The notes under the pieces: generated by a model | Database searches by the model: none | The model's input: the letters and a program-made list of their open reading frames with translations, nothing else | What the model was told of the DNA's origin: nothing | Assembly: GCA_964398655.1 (NCBI GenBank) | Contig: CAYNNG010000013.1 | Coordinates: 1-43,831, forward strand | Length of the DNA: 43,831 nt | Origin: SFFI01 sp964398655 | Lineage (GTDB): Bacteria; Bacillota; Clostridia; Saccharofermentanales; DTU023 | Reading direction: 5' to 3' | Program-made: the position numbers and the translations under genes | Part shown: positions 25,284 through 33,040 of the stretch, piece after piece | Layout of the letters: every line of letters begins with the position of its first letter | Numbering within the stretch: position 1 is the first letter of the stretch

Positions 25284-25699
25284 CTTACTTTTATCTTAGC
25301 CTGGCTCTTACGCTGCTAGTAACAATTTGCCTTTTTAGCTTATTGCTGAGAAGACTGAAAATTAATTGGGCCAAGCAAAATCGCCGCAAGTTCAGCTTTA
25401 TTTTGCCCAGTATTTTAACCCTGATTCTCTTGGCCTTTACAATCTTTGAATTAAAGCCTCGTCTCCTTGATACGCTGGATATTATTCAAAATAATATCTA
25501 CACCTATAGCGCAAACTCTCAAGATATGGAATTTGTGGGGAAGCGTATAAAGTATGGGGATAAGCTCCTGATCAGAAGCCCCTGGGCCCCGCCCTTAAAG
25601 CCTGACACCATGTATAGGGTGCGGTATGCAAAATATTCGGGCTTAGTCTTAGAACTTGATATCCAGATGCCGGAGGAAATACCCAGCGCAACTCCTTGA
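25280..25699 (+). CDS. small two-helix membrane protein coupled to ligA
   Basis: A 139-residue protein I do not recognise. Two hydrophobic helices (about 5-24 and 35-55) are separated by a basic loop; a polar domain of about 80 residues with beta-strand character follows (FVGKRIKYGDKLLI, YRVRYAKYSGLVLELDI). ATG 25280 overlaps the ligA stop in an ATGA arrangement, so translation is probably coupled. The C-terminal part could lie outside the cell, anchored by the second helix. No functional motif is visible. Confidence 0.7.
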   Translation: MTYFYLSLALTLLVTICLFSLLLRRLKINWAKQNRRKFSFILPSILTLILLAFTIFELKPRLLDTLDIIQNNIYTYSANSQDMEFVGKRIKYGDKLLIRSPWAPPLKPDTMYRVRYAKYSGLVLELDIQMPEEIPSATP

Positions 25700-25713
25700 T
25701 GCTAGCATATTTT

Positions 25714-25750
25714 TTCGACAAAAATTCCCGAATTTCTGAAATTTTTTGTC
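25714..25750 (+). promoter_or_regulatory. 0A-box-containing inverted repeat upstream of Spo0A-like gene
   Basis: TTCGACA at 25714-25720 is a perfect 0A box (TGTCGAA) on the minus strand, in the extended context TTTTTGTCGAAAAAA. It is part of an inverted repeat, GACAAAAATT (25717-25726) against AATTTTTTGTC (25740-25750), one T bulged. The second TGTC (25747-25750) makes a degenerate, opposed half-site. It lies about 70-100 bases before the start of a gene encoding a Spo0A-type DNA-binding domain. Confidence 0.55.
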
Positions 25751-25816
25751 CTCCATTTCGCTATGCTAGATATATGGGAATACCCCAAGATAAAAATATC
25801 CCCAGAGGAGGAACGC

Positions 25817-26518
25817 ATGAACTATTTCGATGATGAGGCAATTAAAAGTTTGGGATTTTATGTAGCAGGTAGTAACACAGAGCTCCTAAATCGGATTAAC
25901 CAACTCATGGGTGATAGGGGCCACTTGGGTGTCTGTGACCCGCAAGGCCATTATCATTATGTAATTGATGGCCGCAAAGGGGCCCCTTACGCTGCGCGCC
26001 GTATCGAAGGAGTAGCTCAAAAATTCATGAAAGAGGCGGACCGCAGCCGCAGTGAAGAAAAATTAAATGCAGAATTTTATGTGGACGCCGTTCTTTCTTG
26101 CTATGCCTTTGATGATTCACTCAAGGGCTTCTATTTTTTGCGCTATATGCTAGTGCAGTTAACTTTAAATCCCGGCTTATCTACATCCCTGTCTAAAATG
26201 CTTTATCCGATGACTGCCCGACATTTCCAAGTGGAGACCAGCCAGGTGGAACGCAATGTGCGTTATTGTCTACTCAAATTGAGAGAAATGGAAGAGCAGG
26301 GTATTCCTCATAAGCATAAGATGCTGCCCTTGACTATTAGGGAAGGTAAACCCGTATTTCAGGCGGTTAAAACTCGCGTGTTGATTGAAGGGAAAGACCG
26401 CTATACCAATGCGGAAGCGGTAAGAGTTTTGCATAATCAAATCCAAAAATTGATAAAACATGATCTTCTTCCAGAAATGGCTGCCGAAGATGACACAAAA
26501 GAGGAATTTCTAGCCTAG
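25817..26518 (+). CDS. stand-alone Spo0A C-terminal-type DNA-binding protein
   Basis: A 233-residue protein. Residues 85-160 resemble the Spo0A_C effector domain (PF08769): LKGFYFLRYMLVQ, then SKMLYPMTARHF, then the recognition-helix region SQVERNVRYCLL, which parallels the SRVERAIRHAI core of Spo0A. Upstream there is only a 70-residue segment (GVCDPQGHYHYVIDGRKG, PYAARRIEG) without the acidic pocket and phospho-Asp of a receiver, and downstream a 70-residue basic tail not found in Spo0A. I chose ATG 25817, preceded by AGAGGAGGA at 25804-25812, over an in-frame ATG at 25763. It is monocistronic, between ligA and HU. A DNA-binding regulator not controlled by phosphorelay is the inference; autoregulation is suggested by the 0A box in its leader. 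Confidence 0.75.
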   Translation: MNYFDDEAIKSLGFYVAGSNTELLNRINQLMGDRGHLGVCDPQGHYHYVIDGRKGAPYAARRIEGVAQKFMKEADRSRSEEKLNAEFYVDAVLSCYAFDDSLKGFYFLRYMLVQLTLNPGLSTSLSKMLYPMTARHFQVETSQVERNVRYCLLKLREMEEQGIPHKHKMLPLTIREGKPVFQAVKTRVLIEGKDRYTNAEAVRVLHNQIQKLIKHDLLPEMAAEDDTKEEFLA

Positions 26519-26578
26519 ATATTTTTACAGAAACCGCCTTTTCACAGAACGAGAAAAACCCCAAAACAGGCTTGGCTC

Positions 26579-26607
26579 TTGACATTCAGGCTCTCACTTA
26601 GCATAAT
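26579..26607 (+). promoter_or_regulatory. strong promoter of HU gene
   Basis: TTGACA (26579-26584), 17-base spacer, CATAAT (26602-26607). Near-consensus for the housekeeping sigma factor; start near 26614 gives a short leader with AAAGGAGG before ATG 26640. Confidence 0.85.
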
Positions 26608-26639
26608 GCTCAAGAATCAAGTCCTTAAAGGAGGCTCAT

Positions 26640-26915
26640 ATGAACAAAACTGAACTAATCGCTGCTGTTTCTGAAAAAACAGAGCTGACCAAAAAAGAGA
26701 GTGAAAAGGCTGTTAACGCCATTTTTGATGCTATTGCTGAAAACCTGGAAAAAGGCGAAAAGGTTGTTCTTGTTGGCTTTGGTACATTTGAAGTACGTGA
26801 GCGCGCTGAACGCATGGGCCGTAACCCCAGCACCAAAGAAGTTATCAAGATCCCTGCTTCCAAAGCTCCCGCTTTCAGAGCTGGTAAAAACCTCAAAGAA
26901 CGCATCAACGGCTAG
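26640..26915 (+). CDS. hup: DNA-binding protein HU
   Basis: A 91-residue HU-family histone-like protein that bends and compacts DNA as a dimer. The whole sequence matches: N-terminal helices (MNKTELIAAVSEK), VGFGTFEVRERAERMGRNP with the DNA-intercalating RNP of the beta arm, and the FRAGKNLKE C-terminal helix. It has a near-consensus promoter, AAAGGAGG five bases before the ATG, and its own terminator, consistent with high, independent expression. Confidence 0.97.
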   Translation: MNKTELIAAVSEKTELTKKESEKAVNAIFDAIAENLEKGEKVVLVGFGTFEVRERAERMGRNPSTKEVIKIPASKAPAFRAGKNLKERING

Positions 26916-26939
26916 TTCTATTTTGCGATTGAACTTCTT

Positions 26940-26964
26940 AGCCTGTCATTCGACAGGCTTTTTT
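26940..26964 (+). terminator. intrinsic terminator of HU gene
   Basis: 8-bp stem AGCCTGTC/GACAGGCT with an ATTC loop and six T. The loop and right arm spell TTCGACA, but I take that as a chance 0A-box match inside a terminator. Confidence 0.92.
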
Positions 26965-26980
26965 ATTTGCTGAAATAAGT

Positions 26981-26986
26981 TAGAAT
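26981..26986 (+). promoter_or_regulatory. candidate -10 of FHA-RodA gene, implying a near-leaderless mRNA
   Basis: TAGAAT is followed only eight bases later by ATG 26995. Transcription would start at about 26992-26995. The -35 region (around 26958-26963) is only T-rich and overlaps the HU terminator tail, so support is moderate. Confidence 0.4.
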
Positions 26987-26994
26987 TAATTTGC

Positions 26995-28788
26995 ATGCCT
27001 TGTACTCTAATGTCACCTGCTTATTTTTCCTATGTATCGCGCTATTTAACTGGCGTATTTTTCGCCCTGGCCGCTATTTTATTGTGTGTATCTGCCTATC
27101 GGCGCCTGCGCGAACGCTTGACCCTCCACCGTCAGAGCGTAGACCATTATTTTCTTTTGGGGGAAGATAGGAATCAGCCAGATGGCATCATCTTTTATCC
27201 GCTCTATTTTTCCACGTCTTTGGGGAAAGCCCGCTCCTCAGATATCCAGCTGAAAGGCCGAGGCATCTTGCGCCACCATGCCATGATTTATCTATACAAG
27301 GGTGCATGGTATATTGATAACTTTTCGGGCAAAGCCCTAGTCAAAGTCAATGGTCAAGAAGTTAAAAGACGCAAGCGTTTACGCCATGAAGATAAAATCG
27401 AATTAGGACGCCACAGCTTGTCCTTTTTTGATGAAGCAAAATCTGCGCAAAAGTCTGGGGTATCTTTGAAAAAAGTGGAAGAGCGCCTGTCCCTGGATCA
27501 AAACCAACCGCCAAGTCTGGCTTCTTTGCTCTTAGCCCTGTATTTACCCCTAGCCCTTGTCCAGGTGGCCTTTGTGTTACCTTCCGATCTACAAGCTCTC
27601 TTGCCAGGCTTCCTCTTGCTGTCGGGGCTTTTTATGCTGCTGATTCTGTCTTCCTCCTTACTTTGGCCGCGTATCTTCCGGCATTTTGACAGTATGGCCT
27701 TTACCTGCTTTGCCTTATTGATGTCCTTGGGCTTCGTGATGCAAATGCGTCTTTCGCTCTTAAATCGGACTATGCCCGATAGTCCGGAGTGGAACCCCGA
27801 AAAATGGCTAGAATTTCTTAATTCAGATATGTTCAAGCAGGCCCTTTTTCCGCTTCTAGGCCTTGGGATCATGCCTTTAATCATTGTGCTGGTCAGCCGT
27901 ACCAAACTCGTAGAACGCCTAGCGCCACTCTGCCTGGTCTTGACGCCTCTCCTTTATTTATCCAGCATCCTTTTGGGCTCAGATGTTACGGGTACTGGAA
28001 CCCGGCTTTGGATCCGCCTGCCTTTAGGCCTTACTTTTCAACCTAGTGAATTTGCCAAAATTACTTATATTCTGGTCTTAGCCTGGACTTTTAAAGTACG
28101 GCTGTCTTTTAAACGTCAATTACTCTTTCTTGCTTGGGCGGGTTTCAATTTCTTCCTCATTCTCTTGTTGCCCGACCTGGGTTCACTCATGATCCTCTTG
28201 CCTTTAAGCTTGGTTGTCTTTTTAGTTATGACCTCTGAGTATTTGAAAACTGCTTTGATCCTCCTGGGTGGTTCAGCTTTCTTCTTTGTGGCTTATCAGC
28301 TGTTCCCTTATGTGCGCCGGAGAATCTATGGCTGGTTAACCCTTTGGACGGAGACCAATGCGCAAAATGACCAAATAATCCGAGGCTTGAAAGCTATGGC
28401 TAGGGGAGGGCTGGTAGGCTTAGGTTGTGGCCAAGCGGAACCTCGAGCTATACCCTTGGCGAGCTCTGATATGATTTTCCCTTTTTTGGTGGAAGAGCAA
28501 GGATTGATCATAGGTTTAGCCATAGTGATAATTTTTATGGCCCTCTGGCTTAGAGGGGCCCATGCTTTTATCGTGACGCGGGATAGTTTTTCGGCTGCCC
28601 TCATCTTGGGCCTGGCATCCTCCTTCTTTATTGAGGCGGCAGTAGTCATTGCGGGCTCGACCGGTTTGGTGCCTTTGACTGGTGTCACTTTGCCTTTTAT
28701 TGCCCGCGGAGGCTCTTCCATGCTGGCCAAGTACCTCATGGCGGGGCTTTTATTGGGCCTGGCTAACCGCCAAGCTGAGGTGAGCTGA
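26995..28788 (+). CDS. FtsW/RodA/SpoVE-type peptidoglycan glycosyltransferase with N-terminal FHA domain
   Basis: A 597-residue fusion. Residues 12-35 are a membrane helix; 60-145 form an FHA domain (LGKARSSDIQL, LRHHAMIYL, WYIDNFSGKALVKVNG); 175-595 are a SEDS glycosyltransferase with about ten helices and family motifs FQPSEFAKI, PDLGSLMIL, QNDQIIRGLKAMARGG and DMIFPFLVEEQG. SEDS proteins polymerise lipid II with a class B PBP, which is exactly what the next gene encodes (stop and start overlap, TGATG). The FHA and SEDS functions are usually on separate adjacent genes. In the FHA domain the phosphothreonine-contacting Arg and Ser positions read Lys78 and Leu92. No Shine-Dalgarno is visible; an in-frame ATG at 27010 is an alternative start. 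Elongation versus division role is undecided. Confidence 0.9.
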   Translation: MPCTLMSPAYFSYVSRYLTGVFFALAAILLCVSAYRRLRERLTLHRQSVDHYFLLGEDRNQPDGIIFYPLYFSTSLGKARSSDIQLKGRGILRHHAMIYLYKGAWYIDNFSGKALVKVNGQEVKRRKRLRHEDKIELGRHSLSFFDEAKSAQKSGVSLKKVEERLSLDQNQPPSLASLLLALYLPLALVQVAFVLPSDLQALLPGFLLLSGLFMLLILSSSLLWPRIFRHFDSMAFTCFALLMSLGFVMQMRLSLLNRTMPDSPEWNPEKWLEFLNSDMFKQALFPLLGLGIMPLIIVLVSRTKLVERLAPLCLVLTPLLYLSSILLGSDVTGTGTRLWIRLPLGLTFQPSEFAKITYILVLAWTFKVRLSFKRQLLFLAWAGFNFFLILLLPDLGSLMILLPLSLVVFLVMTSEYLKTALILLGGSAFFFVAYQLFPYVRRRIYGWLTLWTETNAQNDQIIRGLKAMARGGLVGLGCGQAEPRAIPLASSDMIFPFLVEEQGLIIGLAIVIIFMALWLRGAHAFIVTRDSFSAALILGLASSFFIEAAVVIAGSTGLVPLTGVTLPFIARGGSSMLAKYLMAGLLLGLANRQAEVS

Positions 28789-30203
28789 TGAAACAACTAA
28801 TTCGCAACCTGCTATTTGTAAGTGTCGCCTTTATTCTCGTGTTTGCCTTCTTGTTCTTGGGAATTATTTTCCAGCAAGACCGCAGCAAGACTAAGTTAGA
28901 GGGTCATGAAGGAGAGAATAAATTAGCCCTGGCTGATCAATATGCCAAAGCTGGTAGAATTTTAGACCGCCAGGGTGTCGTTTTGGCTTCTAGTCAGAAG
29001 GGGGAACGGACTTACGCGGAAGATCCGCTTGTAGCCTCGGCACTAGTTCAGACTATTGGCGACTATAGCCACAACATAGCCAATACGGTAGAGGCGCGTT
29101 ACCAGGCGGAACTCACTGGAAGTAACCGTGGACTTTTGAAACAATTAGTTTTTGACCTGCAAGGTCATGGCTTGCGAGGTTCAGATCTGCGCCTCACGCT
29201 GGATGCGGACCTATGCCGCAGGGCTGCGGAACTCCTGGAGCCCTATAGGGCTTCTATGGTGGTCTTAAATTATGAAACGGGTGAGGTGCTCTGCCTGGTC
29301 AATACGCCTCTGGTGGCGCCAGAGCAGGTTATACGCTGGGAAAATATCGCGGAGGGCTCTCTTTTTAATAAGGCCCTCCTTGGCCAATACGCGCCGGGGT
29401 CCACCTTCAAACTTATTACGGATGCTGCCTGGATATCTTCTGAGCAATACCAGCCTGACTACCAGGTTATGTGTAAAGGCCGCGAGCCCCTCCTAGGGCC
29501 GGGCTCTGTCTTAGAAAATCGTCAGGACGCAGGTCATGGTTTGGTCAACCGCGCCCAGGCTTTGGCTGCATCCTGCAATCATTTTTTTGGGCAAGCGGCA
29601 GTTAACATAGGGGCCAAGCAGGTCCTAGACACGGCGGAAAATTTTGCTTTTAATGCGGATTTAAGTCTAGATAAGTTAAGCGTAAAACCGAGCCGCTTAG
29701 AAATTATCCCGCAGATTGACGACTATACCTTGAGCTGGCTAGCTATTGGCCAGGCCTTGGAAGGGCAGAAGCTTACGGTCTCTCCTCTGCACTTAGCCAT
29801 GATATCGGGAGCCATAGCCCAGGGAGGACAGATGATGGAAGCGCATCTGCTGGCAGAGGTGCTTAACCCGGGGGTAGCTAGAGGAGAGCTGACGAGCCCT
29901 CGTGTGGCTTATTTAGTAGGCACCGAACAAACCATGAATACCTTAGCCCAAGATATGATTTACTCTGTTCAACAGGGTATGGCGCAAGGGGCCCAGATTC
30001 CCGGGCAGGTAGTGGGGGGCAAGACAGGCACCGCAGAACATGCTTCCGGTAAAGGAGAGAATCAAACGGATTCTCTCTTCACAGGTTTCTTGCAGAATCC
30101 TAGCTGCCCCTTGGCAATCTCTATAGTGGTGGAAGGACAATGGGTAGACGTTTCCTCACTTGCGGGCCAGGTCTTGAGCTATGCCTTAGACAAGTATAAT
30201 TAG
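28788..30203 (+). CDS. class B penicillin-binding protein (transpeptidase)
   Basis: A 471-residue PBP with one N-terminal membrane anchor (about residues 8-28). The transpeptidase motifs are all present: STFK at 205-208 with the acylated Ser205, SCN at 262-264, and KTG at 412-414 followed by TAEH. It is short for a class B PBP: the dimerisation/pedestal region before the catalytic domain is only about 130 residues, similar to the PbpA group paired with FHA/FtsW operons in Actinobacteria and Clostridia. ATG 28788 overlaps the TGA of the SEDS gene, so the two are made in fixed ratio and likely form one cross-linking complex outside the membrane. Confidence 0.93.
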   Translation: MKQLIRNLLFVSVAFILVFAFLFLGIIFQQDRSKTKLEGHEGENKLALADQYAKAGRILDRQGVVLASSQKGERTYAEDPLVASALVQTIGDYSHNIANTVEARYQAELTGSNRGLLKQLVFDLQGHGLRGSDLRLTLDADLCRRAAELLEPYRASMVVLNYETGEVLCLVNTPLVAPEQVIRWENIAEGSLFNKALLGQYAPGSTFKLITDAAWISSEQYQPDYQVMCKGREPLLGPGSVLENRQDAGHGLVNRAQALAASCNHFFGQAAVNIGAKQVLDTAENFAFNADLSLDKLSVKPSRLEIIPQIDDYTLSWLAIGQALEGQKLTVSPLHLAMISGAIAQGGQMMEAHLLAEVLNPGVARGELTSPRVAYLVGTEQTMNTLAQDMIYSVQQGMAQGAQIPGQVVGGKTGTAEHASGKGENQTDSLFTGFLQNPSCPLAISIVVEGQWVDVSSLAGQVLSYALDKYN

Positions 30204-30257
30204 ATAACCTAAACTTAAACTTAAACTGCATGCTGCCATGCTAGCGGAGGTAATGAT

Positions 30258-32882
30258 ATGAGTGCACAAAGCGAGTTGAAACAGGCCGATTTGTTATTAG
30301 TAGATGGTAACTCCATACTCAACCGGGCTTATTACGGGATAGGCAGAAATCAGCGACTCACGGCGCCAGATGGTACGCCCACGGGTGCTATTTTCACCTT
30401 CTTTAATATGCTCTTTAGTTATCAGGACTTACTACGGCCAGACCGCACCTGCGTGTGCTTTGACCGCCCGGAACCTACCTTCAGGCATGAGCTTTATGAG
30501 GGATACAAAGCTGGACGCAAACCTATGGATGAAGATCTGGCTGTCCAGTTTCCTTTAGTTAAAGAAGGTCTGCGCTACATGGGGCTTCACCAGGTGGAAG
30601 AGCCGGGATGTGAAGCTGATGATTTGATAGCCAGCCTGGCGCGACACGGGGCAGACGCGGGTGACCACGTGTATGTTCTCTCCGGTGACCGAGACCTTTG
30701 GCAGCTAATTTCCGAACAGGTAACCCTGATCTACCCCTACAAGAACAAGGGCGGCTCAGGGAAGGACTTTATGACCCCAGAGGAGTTTAGGTTAATCTAC
30801 GGCTTTGGTCCGGAGTCTTTCTTAGATTTTAAAGCGCTCATGGGGGATCCCTCGGATAATATTCCGGGCGTGAAAGGTGTAGGCGAGAAGACAGCCATGT
30901 CTTTAATTCAGGAATATGGCAGCTTAGACCAGGTTTATGCCCATCTAGAGGAGATCAAGGGGGCTAAAGGGCGTAACTTGACTGAGGGGAGAGAGGACGC
31001 CTATCTCTCATATAAGCTGGCGCGGCTAAATTATGATGCTCCCGTAGAGGCCTGCCCGGCAAATTTGCCCGTAGATACGGAAGCCCTGGACCAATACTTG
31101 CAAAGACTAAATATTAAAAGTTTACGTGAACGTTTTGACCTAGAGATGCCGGAGAGCCGCTCGGCCCAGAACATCAAGCAAAGCTGGACCAAAGTGGATA
31201 CTTGGCAAGACTTGGCCCTGACCCCGGAAAGCAAACTGGCCATTTTGCCCATACCTTCCGGACATTGGAGCATGCTTAGCGATCAAAACAAGTTGCTCAG
31301 CCTTAGCCTAGCCGAGTTAAATTTTATTTGGCCGCAAATTTTAGCTGCCTCACCTCAATTGTACTTCTGGGCAGGTAAAGAAGCCCTGCGCGAGGCAGAT
31401 TTAAACATTCCTTTATATACTTATTATGACGGGGAGGTCGCTGCCTACTTGTTGAATGCTGGAGATTTAAGTAAGCCTTACCCTGAAGCCTTCCTCAGTG
31501 CCTGGCAGGCCGTGGGAGGAGAAAGTATTGACTTCCAGGACCTAGCTCAGCTATCAAGCCCTGATTTAGAGCAAGAGGTCTATTTCCGTTTGTCCGCTCT
31601 CTTTAAGTTTTGTGAGCTGGCGGATCTCGCTTTGGCAGATCTGGGCCTCAGCAAGTTGGCCCGAGATTTAGAGTTCCCTCTGGCCAGAGTTTTGGCAGAA
31701 ATGGAGCGGCGCGGCATTGCCGTTGACCAGGAAAGCCTAGGTAACCTGTCTCAAAGCATGGCCGCAGAGATTAGCGACCTGGAAAACCAGATCTTCGCTT
31801 ACTTCCCACGCGAGATTAATCTAAATTCCAGCAAGCAGTTAGGAGAGGTCCTCTTCGAGGATTTAGGGCTTAAGGGCGGCAAGAAAAATAAAAATGGCAG
31901 TTATTCAACTGCAGCCGAGATTTTAGAAAAACTCGTCTACGAACATCCGGTTATAAAGCTCATTTTACAATACCGGGAATTAGCTAAACTCAGATCTACT
32001 TTCGTAGAAGGTCTGGGCAAAGAAATTGCGGATGACGGGCGCATTCACACGCACTTTAAGCAAACCTTAACTAGTACAGGCCGTCTTTCTTCCGCGGAAC
32101 CCAACCTGCAAAACATTCCTATTAAATCCGACCGGGCAGATGATATTAGAAGACTCTTTGTGCCCAAGGCCGGCTGCAGCTTTGTCGACGCGGACTATTC
32201 CCAAATAGAGCTGCGTCTTTTAGCCCATATGAGTCAGGATCCTGGCCTGCAGCAAGCTTTCAAGGCCAACGAAGATATCCATCTGGCAACCGCCTCGCGT
32301 ATTTTTAATAAAGCTCCCGCTGAAATTACCAGCAAAGAAAGACGGGATGCTAAAACCATCAATTTTTCGATCATTTATGGTATTTCTGACTTTAGCTTGT
32401 CCCAAGATTTAGGCTTGAGTGTTGCAAAAGCCAGAGCCTATATTGAAGCTTATTACAGCCATTATCCCAAGGTTAAACCCTGGATGGAGTCCCAAGTTGA
32501 GCAGGCCAAAAAACTGGGCTATGTAGAAACCATCTTCGGGCGGCGCCGCTACATTCCTGAACTGAAGAGCCGCAACTTCCATCAAAGGAAATTTGGAGAA
32601 AGGGCGGCCATGAATGCTCCTGTGCAAGGGTCCGCTGCGGACCTGATTAAAATTGCTATGGTTCAAGTGGAAAAGCAGCTCAGAGCAGCTGGCTTAAAGG
32701 CTAAATTGATCCTGCAGGTTCATGACGAACTGCTTTTGGAGGTTCCTGACGAGGAGATAGCAGAGGCGGCCGCCATACTGCGTGAAGCCATGGAATCCGC
32801 CTTAGACCTGGCCATACCTCTCAAGGTCGACTTAGATGTGGGCAAAAGCTGGGGGGAAATGACCAGCTATAATCCCCGCTGA
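30258..32882 (+). CDS. polA: DNA polymerase I
   Basis: An 874-residue repair and Okazaki-fragment polymerase. Residues 1-290 are the 5' nuclease (DPSDNIPGVKGVGEKTA helix-hairpin-helix). The central 300-470 segment sits where the 3'-5' exonuclease would be but shows no DxE, ExoII or ExoIII motif, as in many Firmicutes. Residues 470-874 are the polymerase with motif A DADYSQIELRLLAH, the motif B region RRDAKTINFSIIYG and motif C VHDELLLEVP. GGAGG eight bases before ATG supports the start. There is a 54-base gap to the PBP gene with a short TAAACT triplet repeat and no clear promoter or terminator. Confidence 0.97.
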   Translation: MSAQSELKQADLLLVDGNSILNRAYYGIGRNQRLTAPDGTPTGAIFTFFNMLFSYQDLLRPDRTCVCFDRPEPTFRHELYEGYKAGRKPMDEDLAVQFPLVKEGLRYMGLHQVEEPGCEADDLIASLARHGADAGDHVYVLSGDRDLWQLISEQVTLIYPYKNKGGSGKDFMTPEEFRLIYGFGPESFLDFKALMGDPSDNIPGVKGVGEKTAMSLIQEYGSLDQVYAHLEEIKGAKGRNLTEGREDAYLSYKLARLNYDAPVEACPANLPVDTEALDQYLQRLNIKSLRERFDLEMPESRSAQNIKQSWTKVDTWQDLALTPESKLAILPIPSGHWSMLSDQNKLLSLSLAELNFIWPQILAASPQLYFWAGKEALREADLNIPLYTYYDGEVAAYLLNAGDLSKPYPEAFLSAWQAVGGESIDFQDLAQLSSPDLEQEVYFRLSALFKFCELADLALADLGLSKLARDLEFPLARVLAEMERRGIAVDQESLGNLSQSMAAEISDLENQIFAYFPREINLNSSKQLGEVLFEDLGLKGGKKNKNGSYSTAAEILEKLVYEHPVIKLILQYRELAKLRSTFVEGLGKEIADDGRIHTHFKQTLTSTGRLSSAEPNLQNIPIKSDRADDIRRLFVPKAGCSFVDADYSQIELRLLAHMSQDPGLQQAFKANEDIHLATASRIFNKAPAEITSKERRDAKTINFSIIYGISDFSLSQDLGLSVAKARAYIEAYYSHYPKVKPWMESQVEQAKKLGYVETIFGRRRYIPELKSRNFHQRKFGERAAMNAPVQGSAADLIKIAMVQVEKQLRAAGLKAKLILQVHDELLLEVPDEEIAEAAAILREAMESALDLAIPLKVDLDVGKSWGEMTSYNPR

Positions 32883-32902
32883 GCACGCGTAGGACCGCGG
32901 CC

Positions 32903-32930
32903 TGTGCTAGGACGCTTTTCGTGCTAGACT
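32903..32930 (+). promoter_or_regulatory. candidate extended -10 promoter(s) before ychF
   Basis: Two related elements, GTGCTAGGAC (32905-32914) and GTGCTAGACT (32921-32930); the second gives TGC-TAGACT as an extended -10. No good -35 is visible. The gene starts 110 bases downstream. Confidence 0.35.
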
Positions 32931-33040
32931 AGAGAGGTTAAGCATATGATGCCCACTGAGGACACTCCTGTTATTAAGCTGGAGCGGAGCGCAGGAATCT
33001 GACCGCGGGCTAAGAAATAAGTATTGAGCAAAGGTGACAA

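Noticed and set aside
26949..26955. 0A box TTCGACA upstream of the FHA-RodA gene
   Set aside because: It falls in the loop and arm of the HU terminator, where the sequence is explained by hairpin pairing.
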